A stretch of 64,000 nucleotides of DNA. It comes from Hyaloperonospora brassicae (Eukaryota > Oomycota > Peronosporomycetes > Peronosporales > Peronosporaceae). The notes beneath the pieces were generated by a model. The model saw only the letters and a program-made list of their open reading frames with translations. It searched no databases and was not told the DNA's origin. The translations under genes were made by a program, and so were the position numbers. Below, piece by piece: positions 46,951 through 58,500 of the stretch; within the stretch, counting starts at the first letter, position 1, and each line of letters begins with the position of its first letter. The DNA lies in contig CANTFL010001465.1 of NCBI GenBank assembly GCA_947650285.1, positions 1-64,000 on the forward strand, in the 5' to 3' direction.

Positions 46951-48252
46951 CTAGTAGTCGGCTTCCTTCCCCAAGATCTTCTTTGCGTACGGATGGAACA
47001 CAATCCACCCGACGAGAAACGGATTGATCAACTCCACAATGCCATTGTTCCAGACATTGAACGTTGTACGAGTCCGTGAAGGCACCATGGCAGTCTCTTG
47101 GGTCAACGATATAAACGAGCGCCCTGACTGGGACAAGAGCAGCGCACCAACTAGCGCTATGGTGTTCCACGTGCTCATGCTCAACGACGCAACTTGCACC
47201 CAGACCTTCATGCCGGCGATGCCAAACAGCACAGACACGACGTAATCTGACCCCCACACTTTCGGGGACGTATACCTCCAGCGCCAAAAACAACGAGGCA
47301 GTAGCCGACTGGCCGCCAGACCAAACAGGAAGTGGCCGAACTCAGCCGACACGATCGTAATGAAGAACGCGTCAAGCTCCTGCGGTACATTATTGGCGCC
47401 CGGGTGTTCAACAAAGTCCACCATTTCCATCATAATGACCGTCAAATGGAGCAGCGCGACGGTATCCAACGCCACCATCAGAAAGCATTCCAGCAGTTTC
47501 TTGGACGCAATGATGCGCGAAATGGCAATGATCATCCAGCCAGACTGAGCCACGAATAGGTAGTCGACAATCGCTATCTTCGTCAGCGACTCCGTGTAGT
47601 AGACGTACATTGTGTTCATGGCCGTCACAGTCAGCGCAGCCACATGGACAAAGATGGCAAAGCCGTCACCGGGCGTGGGCGCAAAGCAGGCGCACAAGAC
47701 ACCAGCGAACGAGCCCACGCCCGCGCACACGGTCACAGAGCTCTCCGTGAGCACAGCGATCGCGACACTCGCTGCAGCCACAGCCGATGCTGACAGTACC
47801 GCCGCGACTACGGCAGCTCCCCACACGTCCTTCAGCCACCTGTCGGTCAAGCGGGCGACCGCAAACGCCTTGGGCTCCATCACGTCTTCGAGCTCGCGAT
47901 CGTAGTGCTCGCGGTCCGACTGCGACAGCTCCGAGTCGCCCGCGCCCGGTCCAATGTCCGCTACGGACGCATCTAGTGACGCGAGGAACCGGTGGCGAAT
48001 GCGGTAGTGCCACCAGCTGATCTCGAGCATACCCACTGCGAGACAGACCTGGAGGAGGTACACGGAGTAGATGGAGTGGCCCACGTTGATGGAGTAGAAG
48101 ACGGTCGCGAGCAGCACCGCGAGCGCCGAGAGCGGGGCGAGCAGTAGGAAGAGGCGACTGCGGGGCGACGCCGTTTTGCGCGGCGGCGGCGGCGGCTCGT
48201 GCGGTCGGCCCGAGTGGAGGCTGTAGCTGCTCTCCAGAGGTTCGACGCACAT
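46951..48252 (-). CDS. Polytopic membrane protein, function unknown
   Basis: 433 aa from ATG 48250-48252 (MCVEPLESS). The frame is open for 53 more codons upstream without ATG. I count about ten hydrophobic segments, e.g. LFLLLAPLSALAVLLATVF, YSVYLLQVCLAVGMLEI, AAVVAAVLSASAVAAASVAI, FAIFVHVAALTVTAMNTMY, FFITIVSAEFGHFLFGLAA and IALVGALLLSQSG, with an acidic cytosolic loop (about 100-130, SELSQSDREHYDRELEDV). No signal peptide is evident; the N-terminus is Pro/Ser-rich. It resembles no transporter family I can name. It converges with RNF113, 177 bp apart. Confidence 0.8.
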   Translation of the reverse strand: MCVEPLESSYSLHSGRPHEPPPPPRKTASPRSRLFLLLAPLSALAVLLATVFYSINVGHSIYSVYLLQVCLAVGMLEISWWHYRIRHRFLASLDASVADIGPGAGDSELSQSDREHYDRELEDVMEPKAFAVARLTDRWLKDVWGAAVVAAVLSASAVAAASVAIAVLTESSVTVCAGVGSFAGVLCACFAPTPGDGFAIFVHVAALTVTAMNTMYVYYTESLTKIAIVDYLFVAQSGWMIIAISRIIASKKLLECFLMVALDTVALLHLTVIMMEMVDFVEHPGANNVPQELDAFFITIVSAEFGHFLFGLAASRLLPRCFWRWRYTSPKVWGSDYVVSVLFGIAGMKVWVQVASLSMSTWNTIALVGALLLSQSGRSFISLTQETAMVPSRTRTTFNVWNNGIVELINPFLVGWIVFHPYAKKILGKEADY

Positions 48253-48469
48253 TGCGGACGACTGGGCCGCCCCACACTGCAGAGAGGGGCGCGAGCGAAG
48301 CGGTACGGGCGATGGAGACGGACAAAGCAGCGGATTGTTTCTGTCCGTCGACGCGCGGGCTGTGTCGTCGGTGGAATGTCTGGCGCTGAGCGTCTGCGCT
48401 ACAAACGCCAAGTGGCGACGCGACTGATTGCAGCCCTAGCGCTACAGTCCGTCCGGTCACAGGGCAAGC

Positions 48470-48491
48470 GACTGACTGACTGACTGACTGC
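48470..48491. repeat. (GACT)n microsatellite upstream of the membrane-protein gene
   Basis: Five perfect GACT units in a row, about 220 bp upstream of the minus-strand ATG; the third such array near a minus-strand gene start in this window. Confidence 0.9.
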
Positions 48492-48786
48492 TGAATCAAC
48501 GGAGCGAGTGCTTCGACAATCCCAAACTGAGTCCAATGGCTTTCCATCGACTGCTTCGCCACTGGCAGTCGGACGTCCATTCTGTGCCAACGAGTGACAG
48601 CTGAGATCGGAAGCTGTCTGCGACATAGACGTCTGTCTGAAGCGGCGAGACCGCAACGCGATTGACGGGCAGAATGCGGGGCGTGCAGAGGCACGAGACC
48701 TTATGGGCCGTCCGACTTTCTGCGGTACGATCATCGGTTTGCGTGCACGTGCATTGTAGAGAAACGCTCATAGAGACACGACGGAA

Positions 48787-49653
48787 GTGCTACGAGACTC
48801 GTGCACCGTTTCGCGCTCGACGACACCGAAGCGCCAAACAACTTGCGCGGTTGGCTCCTACTTTCTTCGGTCAAGTCTTCCCGCGCGCCTACAACTCCTC
48901 ACAGCGCGAATGAGACTTCCGCCAAAAGCACCGAACAACAAGACAGTAGTTCGTCGCGTCGGCGTCCCATACCTCTTCAGTCGAAAGGAGCTGCAAATCG
49001 AAATAGAAAGGACAGACATCCAGTTCCGCGTAGGGGTCGGGCTTCAAGGACTGCCGCGCGATATCCGGCCCTGCTGCCCTCGTCTGCTTGTTCGCCCACG
49101 GCGCCTATTAAGCACTGAGTGGTACGCAGCCAGCGCGCGATGCAAACGAGCGACAAAGGGCGTAGTACCAGTAGTCGATCGTACGGAATCGCGTCCACGA
49201 AGAACATCGACCATTTGCAGGCAGCAGTATACTGAGAGCCATTCGGACTCTACCAGCGGTCTCTTGAGACCTGCAGTGGCACTGGCAGAAGAAATACGTG
49301 CGTGCGTGTCACATTGTTGCTCGAAGATCGTGCGAGCACTTAATTTTCGTCACCGCTCATCGTTGTGGGCCGGCCGTCAAAAGACATTTCACGCTCTCTT
49401 TGACAACGAATCGGTCGGGGGACAGAGACCCCATCGACGTGGCAACGGTGAACGAACACTTGTGGGACTTTGTGCGATGTGCAAAGCGAAAGATTACATT
49501 TACGCAATCTTGACGATGAAGAGTACGCCGAAGTTCATAGAAGGACGTCGTTGCCGCGCTAAACCCGATAAAAAACAAAAAGACGGACAGATAACGGCAA
49601 CATGCACCTCGTCAGACAACAAACATAAACGTTTATTTATTCCGTGCGTATGA
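48787..49653 (+). CDS. Possible hypothetical ORF, 288 codons
   Basis: An uninterrupted frame with an ATG start, basic and Arg/Ser/Cys-rich, with no recognised domain, signal peptide or membrane segment. An overlapping frame at 48801-49118 is equally protein-like (HRFALDDTEAPNNLRGWLL), so the true coding frame, if any, may switch near 49100. It could be a decayed gene or chance. Confidence 0.25.
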   Translation: MLRDSCTVSRSTTPKRQTTCAVGSYFLRSSLPARLQLLTARMRLPPKAPNNKTVVRRVGVPYLFSRKELQIEIERTDIQFRVGVGLQGLPRDIRPCCPRLLVRPRRLLSTEWYAASARCKRATKGVVPVVDRTESRPRRTSTICRQQYTESHSDSTSGLLRPAVALAEEIRACVSHCCSKIVRALNFRHRSSLWAGRQKTFHALFDNESVGGQRPHRRGNGERTLVGLCAMCKAKDYIYAILTMKSTPKFIEGRRCRAKPDKKQKDGQITATCTSSDNKHKRLFIPCV

Positions 49654-50634
49654 GAAGGTTTAAGGTCTAGAGCGAGTGAGTTGTCGAATGTTGACCAGCC
49701 CGTTAGAAACTGAAAGAGTATGGTAAAACCATTAAGAAAACCATGCTATAAATTGCAAGTATAAGAATTATTGAATGATCGACGCTCGATCTGTACCGAC
49801 ATTTCTTACGACATTACCAGTACTTTAGAGTGCAACACACGCTTCCCGGTGCTCAATTGCATATCATAAATCATGTGTAACGGATCGCTGAACGCTTGTA
49901 CTGCCACAGTACAAGCTACCTACAGTGAACACAGTGTAGGTAGGTGCCTCAAAACTTCACGCACACAACAAGCAAAAGAATGTGAATCTACTAAACAACG
50001 GTAGTAACACAGATCGGACCACTTCTTCTTGTGCCATCAGCAATGCTCTCATGACACCCATTTATTCTTATTTGTGCGCCTGGTACATTGCGTAGAAATC
50101 TCTTTTCTCATCGACGATAATTCAGCATCACCATCATCATCGGAGTTTGCAACAGCTTTGTCGCTATTGCTAACTTCGGCCTATTCTTTCATTCACATCA
50201 CACCGGTCTCTTTCGTATTACAGTTGACGTGGGCGTGTAATAAGAAGACTCAAGCCAGTTTCGCTTGAGCGAGTCTCCCTCCTCAAACAAGAGTCGCACT
50301 TTTACAAGATAAGGGCTCGCGGATGTAGTGAGTCATACACGAAGGATGGTGTATGCATGGTAGATGCAGGGACCTATTGTTTACTAACGAAATTGTCCAT
50401 CGGTAAGAGCTCACCCCGGCTTGCAAACGAGTGGACGTGCCCTAGAAGTAGGATTTTAGGACAAGGTTAGTACGCTCAGTCTGATCATCTCTTTTCGCAT
50501 ATTGATCAGTCGACGTCCTGTGTCGTGTTGTGAGGAACGATATACCGATTGCAAAAATTCATCCGTATGGGTAGAATATGAGCTCACGGGGTATATTATG
50601 TAGTCGAAGTACCGTGGCGATAATGACACGAGCA
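49654..50634. other. Intergenic, nothing recognised
   Basis: AT-rich, with no open frame beyond 79 codons. It ends at the 8-bp target duplication of the hAT element. Confidence 0.6.
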
Positions 50635-51013
50635 CAGATATATAGGGCTCCTACCCGGACCGGAACCCCCCGGTGGTTTCCTCCCCCCGGGTGGGGACCG
50701 GGGGGTGGGCTTTAGGGAGTACGTCATGTTAGAAGTCATTGTTTTTGACAGGAAACAAGGTCCTGCAGTTCAAGTGCAAGACCCGTTACAGGTAAGCTGC
50801 GACCCCACCTGATTGGTTGAAATGTGACAGGTCGACACTTGGGACGAAGAGAGACGGACGCCATGTGACAAGATGACACGTGGGACAGAGAGAGACGGAG
50901 ACCATGTGCAACTTGACCTGGTCAGGTTGTAGTTCTGTTTCGGTCTATGTATAACGTAGTGTTGACAGGAGAAATGGTTAACACTGAATATATTTCACTT
51001 TTACTTTCACTTT

Positions 51014-51453
51014 TGTAACGGGGCACTGTTGACTACGTACTGGTTGACCAGTACGGAGTATACTATCACTGACGACAGTGGTCGACAGTGCCCTGCTAGG
51101 TGTTAAATGAAACACAGAGGAAGGAAAGGAGACTAAGTAGTCAGACTAGTCTCTGGTAAAAGTAGAACTGTATTAATATGATTAAGTCCCATAAATTCTT
51201 GAATCTCTGTTGTCCTGACTTAATTATAACAATGTAACTGAATGTATGATGACGTCTACTCACCACCCATTGCGCGCGTCTAGCAGCGATTGGAGGGTTG
51301 ATATCATCACGATATCAACCAATGAGTAGACCCTTCGGTCATCCCAACAATATCACCACGTCTGTGATATTGTTAAAAGAATATTCGACGTGATATCATC
51401 TATTGTCAAATTATTCTTAATGCCAATTTCATGTAACAGGCTACCCCGTAACA
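51014..51453 (-). mobile_element. Solo Gypsy LTR inserted in the Copia left LTR
   Basis: TGTAACGGGG...CCCCGTAACA, 440 bp, closely related to the LTR at 10926-11367. Perfect 5-bp target duplication ACTTT at 51009-51013 and 51454-51458. No internal sequence remains, so it arose by LTR-LTR recombination after the Copia element was in place. Confidence 0.93.
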
Positions 51454-51550
51454 ACTTTTCTCTGCACGAGTGCAACTACAACATACTTTCTAACAGGTTA
51501 TAAGCCCAAACGAAGGTGTTGGCGGCGCGGCCCTCAAGGCCAAACCCGCT

Positions 51551-52706
51551 GTGGTGGACGATGGTCAGGGTTTGATGATAGACCCCGATCGGGAAGAAAA
51601 GTCGGCAGTGCCCGCAGCGGCACTTGACAATATGCTCGCCATGCTAAGCGACTTGTCGGAACGGATGGGTAGGATGAAATTCTCCCAATCCGGACAAGTG
51701 ATCGGCAAACGCAAGGACTCCGCGGAGTCAAGCATCTTTGGTTCGGTTCTGGGTTCAAGCGCGGGTATTAACCTTCAAGCTTTGGTACATACCCCGCCTC
51801 CCAAACGCTCACCGGATATCTCGCCGGCCACCTAATTTGGTGCACGTCGAGCAGCTGATGCTCGGGTACACGTTCCTGACCCGCCAGCGGAAGCAGCTGC
51901 GAACTACGGAGCGGCTCAATATCCTGAGCCTGGTTTCCAAGGACAGGAAATGCCTGCAGGAGCATACCCGGGTATTCACATGCCAGGTCCGATGTTTTAT
52001 CAACCTGGACAGGTGCGTCAAGGCGTTCCGGACGGTCTCAAAAGGAAGCTGGCTTTGCAACCCTTCGATGGAAAGGAACTCTACCATGGGCTTGGTAGTG
52101 GTTTCTTGGAATGGGGCAAAGAATTCATCCGTCAAGTCGGCTTCTCAGAGCGCGCCTGTGGATTCGTTTGGCCAGAAGACATCAAGGTTGATGTTCTGGG
52201 ACAACATCTTGCTGGCACTGCCCAGAAGTACTACCGTCGGCAGGTTGAAACATGGTGGTCTGAAAGCCAAACCTTGGAGCATGCCATGCAAAGGATGCTT
52301 CAAACATTTACCACTAAGATCACACCTGTCCAAAGCATGAAACTGTTCACCGCGGCTAAGTCTCTTCAACGTAGCTGGACAGAACATTTTTATGCCTTAC
52401 GGCTGTGAGTGATGCGTGCGGAGGCGCAGACAACTTGTTTTGGACAACATTGTCCATTATGCTGTCCCTTCAATGCAAATGACAATGTTGTCCCGACTGA
52501 ATTTGAACAGGGTCGACTACCTTCGACAGGTCGAAGAGCTGGCTCAATTCGCTCAATCGACGGAGATAGAAGTCCGTGTCAAGAACTTCGGTCGAGATGT
52601 CATGAACTTCGTCGAAGCAACAAAGAAACCAAGGAATATCACACCTGACAAGAAGCAACATGATGTTCGAGGACCCAAGAGGTGTTACCTATGTGGCAGC
52701 ACATGA
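51551..52706 (+). pseudogene. Copia gag, broken
   Basis: Pieces in two frames (51551-51835, 51950-52408, 52416-52706). The capsid-like part reads LQPFDGKELYHGLGSGFLEWGKEFI...AGTAQKYYRRQVETWW. The zinc knuckle begins CYLCGST and is then cut by a TGA stop before its His. Confidence 0.85.
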
Positions 52707-53892
52707 CATTTGAAGGCATCGTGTTCGAAGAAGACTCGCAAGAAACAAGACACATATTATTCGTCCTTGCAACTTACAGTACGGACGAACACAAGACACA
52801 CGCGATCACCAAGTGGGTGATTAACAGCGGCTCAGGACGTCATTTAGTCAATGACCTGAGTCTGCTGGAAGATGTGGTAGACTGCAACCCTGAATGCTTT
52901 ACCGCAGCTTTGGGTGGAGGAACGCTCAAGATCACGAAGCAAGGAAGTGCAATGATTCAAGTCAAGGCGCTTGGGGTCGCTAAGACCATCCGACTTCTTG
53001 ATGTTCAATACGCCTCCAATTTGGGGCGTAACATCATTTCCTTTGGAAAATTGGAAAAGAAGGGATGTATTCTCGAATATCGTGGAGGAAAGCGTGTGAT
53101 GATCTCCACCCTGGTGGCACACCTATGATGGAAGTCGTACGTGTTGATGATGTGTTGATTGTGGAAGTTTTCAAGGATAATTTACTGGATGATTTCCGAG
53201 TCTCCGGGTCACCGAAGGAAGCGGTCATGGGAGTCGTGCATGAAAATAGAGACGAAGCGCAGATGAGCCTACAACATGGAACCCTGCTTAAGTTTTATCG
53301 ACGTTTAGGTCATTTGTGCTACGACACGATTATCATGATGGATCGCGACCCCGCCTCTGGTATCAAACTCACTGATACTAAGCGCGTCAAGTGCTTGCCC
53401 TGTGCACAAGGCAAGCAGACGAAGAACGTGCAGTCGCGCAAGGATTGTGAAAAAAACTCATCGATCGATGTGATCGGAGGAGTCATTTGTTCCTACCTTA
53501 ACGATCCCATGACTTCACGAGACCACCTCGGCAATCGGCACATGATCAACTTTGTTGATCACAGATCGAATTATTGCCGGCTCTTTTTGTCAAAGACGAA
53601 GGATGTTGCTGCGATGAAATTCAAGCATTTACTGTCGGCCTTTGAGCGACGTTTTGAGTGTCGCATCCACGCCCTTCGTATTGACGGCGGCGGGCAATAC
53701 AAGACTTTGGACGTGTTCTGTAAGGACACTGGTGTCTCACGTCAAATCAGTAAGCGTGATAATCAGGCCAGCAACGGCAAAGCAGAAAGGATGCATCGCA
53801 GCATCATGAACATGGTGCGAAGCATGGCGTTTGCAAGTGGTTTTCCTTTGAAATTCTGGGTGACGCTGCGGAGTACGCAGCGTACATTTTGA
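52682..53892 (+). pseudogene. Copia protease and integrase, broken
   Basis: 52682-53128 is the protease, with WVINSGSGRHLV where the catalytic D of DSG is N, so inactive. From 53065 in another frame come the pre-integrase zinc motif (LGHLCYD...CLPCAQGK) and the integrase core with LRIDGGGQY and NGKAERMHR. The integrase frame is lost at about 53862: TTCTGGGTGACGCT lacks one G compared with the reading that restores conserved GDAAEYAAYILNRSPTK. Confidence 0.88.
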
Positions 53893-55796
53893 ATCGAAGT
53901 CCCACTAAGGCAAATGACGGAGGACTCTCGACCATTAAACTGCTCACCAAGAAGAAACCAGATCTCAGAGACATTGCGTTTTTTGGTTCGAAGTGCACGG
54001 TTTACCTGCACACGAACAACAAGTCGCTGGGTATGCGTGGAAAGGCGGCTATCATCATCGGGAAGGACAATGAAACGAAGGGATTTCGTGTTTACCTGGC
54101 AAAGGATCCTGTCGTCGTGGTAACACAACATGTAAAAAACATTGGAATCCTGACCGACGTATCGGGTGGAAATTCTTTGGAAGATTCGCGTGGAGCCGAC
54201 GTTCAGGAGGAGCCTCAAGTTGAAGTTGGCGATCGTCCTGCAACACGTCTTTCGACTGGATGGACACGTGATCGACATGTGACGCGATCAATAAGCAAGG
54301 AGTCGATCAGGCAAGGCGATCCAGACGAGGGTGCGGATCCACAAGATATCGTTGACACTGTCGTCGAGCCCGACCCAAAAAACTATGGTGAAGCCATGAT
54401 GAGCCACTCGAAGGACAAATGACTTGTGGCGATCACTGAGGAACTGACAGCTTTGGAGGCCAATGGTGTCTGGGCGATGTTCGTTCCGCCGGCGGATTCG
54501 CATGTCCTGCATAACAAGTGGGTATTCAAGACGAAGACGGATGCAAACGGAAACGTGGAGCGGTACAAGGCAAGACTCTTCGCATGCGGTAATGAATAGC
54601 ATTTCGGGGTTGATTACACTTTGACCTTCGCAGCGGTCATGGAGCTTGGCACGGTAAAGATGATTCTGGTACTCTCGCGTCGGTGGAATGTCCCTGCACG
54701 CCATGGAGATGTACCGAACGTGTACGTCAAGGCGGATAAGGAGAAGGATATGGACATCTATATGAAGGTCCCGAGAGAAATGCAAGTGAGTCAAGACATT
54801 TTGAATAAAAACAATGTCAAGGAAACAAAACATCTTGCTCTGCTGCTGAAGCAATCACTTTACGGTTTAAAGCAAGCCGGACGATTGTGGAGCAAGTTGT
54901 TACATACGAAGTTGGTTGAACCAAACTTCAAGCATTGTATGAATGACATGTGTCTCTACATGAAGAAGGTTGGTGACGACGTCACGATTGTAAAGGCATA
55001 CGTGGATGACTTGTTGGTCCCTGGCACTTCACCTGCAGCTGTGGAGCAATTTTTTTTGAACATGGCGTCCCTCGAAATAAAGGGCTTGGGCGTTTTGAGC
55101 AAGTTCCTGGGACTGCGGATTATGATGTATGCCAAGCATGGATACGTACTGGACTAAGAACCGATGATCGACGTATTGTTGAGGGACCACGGGTAGGAGT
55201 CGGCAAATGCGGTGCGGGCTCCTATTGATGAAGATTGCAATGAGGTGGACCCTCAAGTTTTATGTACTTTGAATGCATCGAGGGCGTCAGGACACACAAG
55301 CATCAAGGCCTTTCAATCTCTCGTCGGGAGTCTACTTTGGATTGCACGTTGCACCCGACCTGACATCAGGTTTTCTGTGCATCGAGCAACTAGGCAAACA
55401 CACAATCCTACAGAAAAGGATTGGAAGATGGCCAAACGAGTTGCGCGATACTTGAAGGGCACAAAGTCCCTAAAGCTGTGCATCAACACCACGATCTCTT
55501 CGAATGATCCGATTAAGATTGAAAGTTGGAGCGAAGTAGACTTCGCTGTGGACAAGTCTCACCGAAAGTCGGTGTCAGGATGTGTGGTGACCATGGATGG
55601 TGCAGTGATGTCGTGGTCTTGCAAGAAGCAGACTGGCGTTTCGCTCAGCACAATGGAAGAAGATTTTATTGCAGCGTCCCAAGCGGGACGTGAATTGTTC
55701 AAACTCAGAGCGCTTTTTGGCGAATTACGCATGGAGGTTTATGAAACGATGCCGATGTGGATTGATAATCAAGCTACGATCAAACAATTATAGAGC
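53889..55796 (+). pseudogene. Copia reverse transcriptase and RNase H, broken by stops
   Basis: One frame throughout, interrupted by TGA at 54420, TAG near 54597, TAA at 55155 and TAG near 55193. RT motifs: HNKWVFKTKTDANGNVERYKARL, LKQSLYGLKQAGRLWSKLL and the catalytic AYVDDLLVPG. RNase H: SLVGSLLWIARCTRPDIRFSV and MWIDNQATIKQL. Confidence 0.92.
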
Positions 55797-56003
55797 GAAA
55801 AGAGTACGTCGAGCGCAAAGCACATTGACATACAACTTAAGTTTATCTGCCACTACCCACAAGTCAAGACGGTGAAGCCAAGTTTTGTCATGTCTGGAGA
55901 TATGATCGCGGATCTATTAACAAAGGCACTACCAGCTCCGAGAATGGTGGACTTGTGCGGCATGTTCAAGTGGATCACCATAAAGGATGGTGTCGAGGAG
56001 GAG

Positions 56004-56369
56004 TGTTAGAAGTCATTGTTTCTGACAGGTAACAAGGTCCTGCAGTTCAAGTGCAAGACCCGTTACAGTAAAGCTGCAGCCCCACCTGATTGGTTGAAAT
56101 GTGACAGGTCGATACTTGGGACGAAGAGAGACGGACGCCATGTGACATGGTCGACACTTGGGATAGAGAGAGACGGACGCCATCTGACAAGATGACACGT
56201 GGGACAGAGAGAGACGGAGGCCATGTGCAACTTGACAGGGTCAGGTTGCAGTTCTGTTTCGGTCTATGTATAACGTAGTGTTGACAGGAGGAATGGTTAA
56301 CACTGAATATAATTCACTTTTACGTTCACTTTCCTTTGCACGATTGCAACTACAACATACTTTCTAATA
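56004..56369 (+). repeat. Right LTR of the Copia element
   Basis: It begins TGTTAGAAGTCATTG and ends TTTCTAATA, where the left LTR has TTTCTAACA. It contains three copies of a 42-bp unit with the core GAGAGAGACGGA. Confidence 0.93.
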
Positions 56370-56600
56370 CTTCAACCCCCCGGGGGGTCGCTGGGGGTTT
56401 ACATATGTATTCGTAGATACATATCGGTATATATCGCATATAATTTACAACAGATTCCATACCCTTTTCGTTCGATACTGGAAAACCGCATGTTGGCGTC
56501 AGCAATGAAGTATCCGATGCGAGTTTTGAGGTCCTGTCCGGTCAACACATTCTACAGCATCGATTGATTCAGTCTTTTGCAAATGCAGGTTACATGTGTT

Positions 56601-56918
56601 TTACAAGCTCACCTTCTCGAGAGTTCCCTTTTGGAAATACTTCTGTATAGATGCATTATTCTCGTCCTTCATCTTCGGATCGCTAAGGTTGTGGACCTTT
56701 GTCAGGTGCTCGTTCAGGTTCTTGGTGCTGCCGGACTTGTCAAGGTTTGGGGAGCGACCACATGCACGGTCCGTCCTGTGGCTTGTGAAGTTTTGGCAAA
56801 GGACTTTATTGGCGTCGGCATCAGCCTCGAAATAAGCCCAAACAGAGCTGCGCTTGACACTTTGGGTGGTAAGAGGCGCAAGGGTATCGTTGAGCACGTC
56901 GGCACTGGTTTTAGACAT
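56601..56918 (-). pseudogene. BED-type zinc-finger fragment of a hAT transposase
   Basis: About 105 codons from ATG 56916-56918. The segment SSVWAYFEADADANKVLCQNF followed by GSTKNLNEHLTKVH is the BED finger pattern (aromatic pair, Cys, Asn-Leu, H-x4-5-H) found at the N-terminus of hAT transposases. The expected second Cys of the first pair is missing, and no catalytic or dimerisation domain follows. Confidence 0.7.
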
Positions 56919-57019
56919 GGTTAATGGCACAGGTGGAGGCAAACTGGGAAAATGTGGGCAGAAAGAGGGTTTTGTCGTTTTGATCCAGTGTTTGTTTTTT
57001 ATTTACTACAGTGCTCACC

Positions 57020-57580
57020 GTATTTAGTGTCCGTTCAGAAATAGTATCGCACCGCAATCAGTGTCCTGGACACTTATTCACGTGTGATTCAATTTCTCCA
57101 TACAAAAACGTTGGTCAAATCCGAATCAACTATGTCAAAATGGTGATTCTGATTGAAATAAAACCACAACAATTTCATTGTCGCATTACTGCAGAGCAAA
57201 TCAGACACATCCCCATGCTCGGCCTTCACCCCTGACTACATGTAGATCGCTCGCATTTCGAAAACTTAACTATGCGCCCACAAATTTTACGGGGGTACCC
57301 TCGACTTAATATGCTCCTATTTGAGTTTAGTATTTATATCGATCTTGGTCCCCACTTCGATACACAATGGCGCAGACACTAATTCTGAATTTGCTTTAAA
57401 TAGAGTCATGGACACTAATTTTAATACACACAAAATAAGTGTCACACCATGATTAGTGTCATGGACACTATATCCTGTGCTTGGACTCAAAGAATACTAT
57501 ACATGGATCAGTCAGTGTCGCGGACACAAAATACGATGTCCACTGTAAGCGCGTTGCTTTGTCACGAGGCGACATTAACA
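57020..57580. repeat. Subterminal GTGTC/GACAC motifs of the hAT element
   Basis: At least eight copies of (A)GTGTC or GACAC(T), several as short palindromes, e.g. AGTGTCCTGGACACT at 57060-57074 and pairs at about 57460-57472 and 57513-57526. Confidence 0.6.
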
Positions 57581-57773
57581 CTAGTGACACTTGCACAATC
57601 GATTCAAATGATGTGCGTTACATTACTATTGGACAATTACATAAGAAAGACAGAGCACGTGTTGCATTGCATCCCGAAAACCCCCCATGGGGTGGGTATC
57701 CCTTTGGGGGGTGGGGTCTGGGGGGTGCCCTCAACCCCCCCCCCCCAAACCGGGTAGGAGCCCTACAGATATC

Positions 57774-58500
57774 TTCTATGATCGACACCAGGACAGCAAC
57801 AAGATATTTTTTTGCTGAACGCTCAAGAAACACACGGATACAAATACGATAGTGATAGTCATCAGAAAAAAAGAAGAAGAAGCGCATGTTTCAGACTTTT
57901 AGCAATCTGCTGGAAATGTCTGAGGCTTAATGGTGCACTGGAGAAGGATTCATATTCGCCCGTCAATGAACCTAGCAAACGCGGATGTGCTTGCGCACGA
58001 ATCGATACTAGTGTTACCAGTCAAAAGCTCTACTCACCGTGACAAATTTCGGTGCACGGAGCATACACAACTTTAATTGTATATTGACACTCAGCCGCGA
58101 TCTGCAGTAATAGACCAAAACGATTGGGGTCGACCGCACGGGTTCTGTCGCCGAAGTCTTCTGTAAATTAACAAGAAAAACGGATCAATTCTGAGCGACT
58201 CTACATCGGATATATGACAATCGAAACGCCAATGGCGATACTTTCTAGTACATTGCCTGATGGATAATTCGGTAAGCTATAACAAGCACAAAATGTTTTC
58301 TTGTGCGCATTCTCTTCTCACATCGACGAAAAGACTCAACGACGGGAAGCTGCTACCAAGCATTGCAACAGTAGTTCTATACTCACTATTGGGACTGCGC
58401 AGACGGCTTATAAGGCCGGTTTGAAGGCGCAATAGCGATGAGAATTAAGTTGTTCTATCTTTATTTCCATATAGAAGATCTTTATTATTCGCAAAAATGA
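57774..58500. other. Intergenic, nothing recognised
   Basis: Short frames only, between the hAT end and decayed Gypsy sequence. Confidence 0.5.

Larger units (their letters stand above)
50727..56369 (+). mobile_element. Ty1/Copia retrotransposon, decayed, nested in the hAT element
   Basis: Left LTR 50727-51495 (324 bp once the inserted solo LTR and its duplication are removed), right LTR 56004-56369 (366 bp), both starting TGTTAGAAGTCATTG. The 42-bp length difference is one extra copy of a tandem unit (three copies at about 56102-56225, two on the left). Flanks CGTCA and CTTCA are a one-mismatch 5-bp duplication. The primer site follows the left LTR (GGTTATAAGCC at 51496), and a GAGGAGGAG purine tract precedes the right LTR. 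The integrase-before-RT order defines Copia. Frameshifts, several in-frame stops and a mutated protease show it is dead. Confidence 0.93.
50635..57773. mobile_element. hAT-type DNA transposon, interrupted by a Copia element
   Basis: Termini 50643 and 57765 are 16-bp perfect inverted repeats (TAGGGCTCCTACCCGG), fitting the hAT end rule YARNG. They are flanked by CAGATATA (50635-50642) and CAGATATC (57766-57773), a near-perfect 8-bp target duplication as hAT transposons make. Both ends are followed by G/C-run-rich subterminal DNA. Without the nested Copia (50727-56369) the element is about 1.5 kb. It carries a fragment of transposase (BED finger) but no catalytic domain, so it is probably non-autonomous. 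Many GTGTC/GACAC motifs lie at 57020-57580, as expected of transposase-binding subterminal repeats. Confidence 0.82.
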
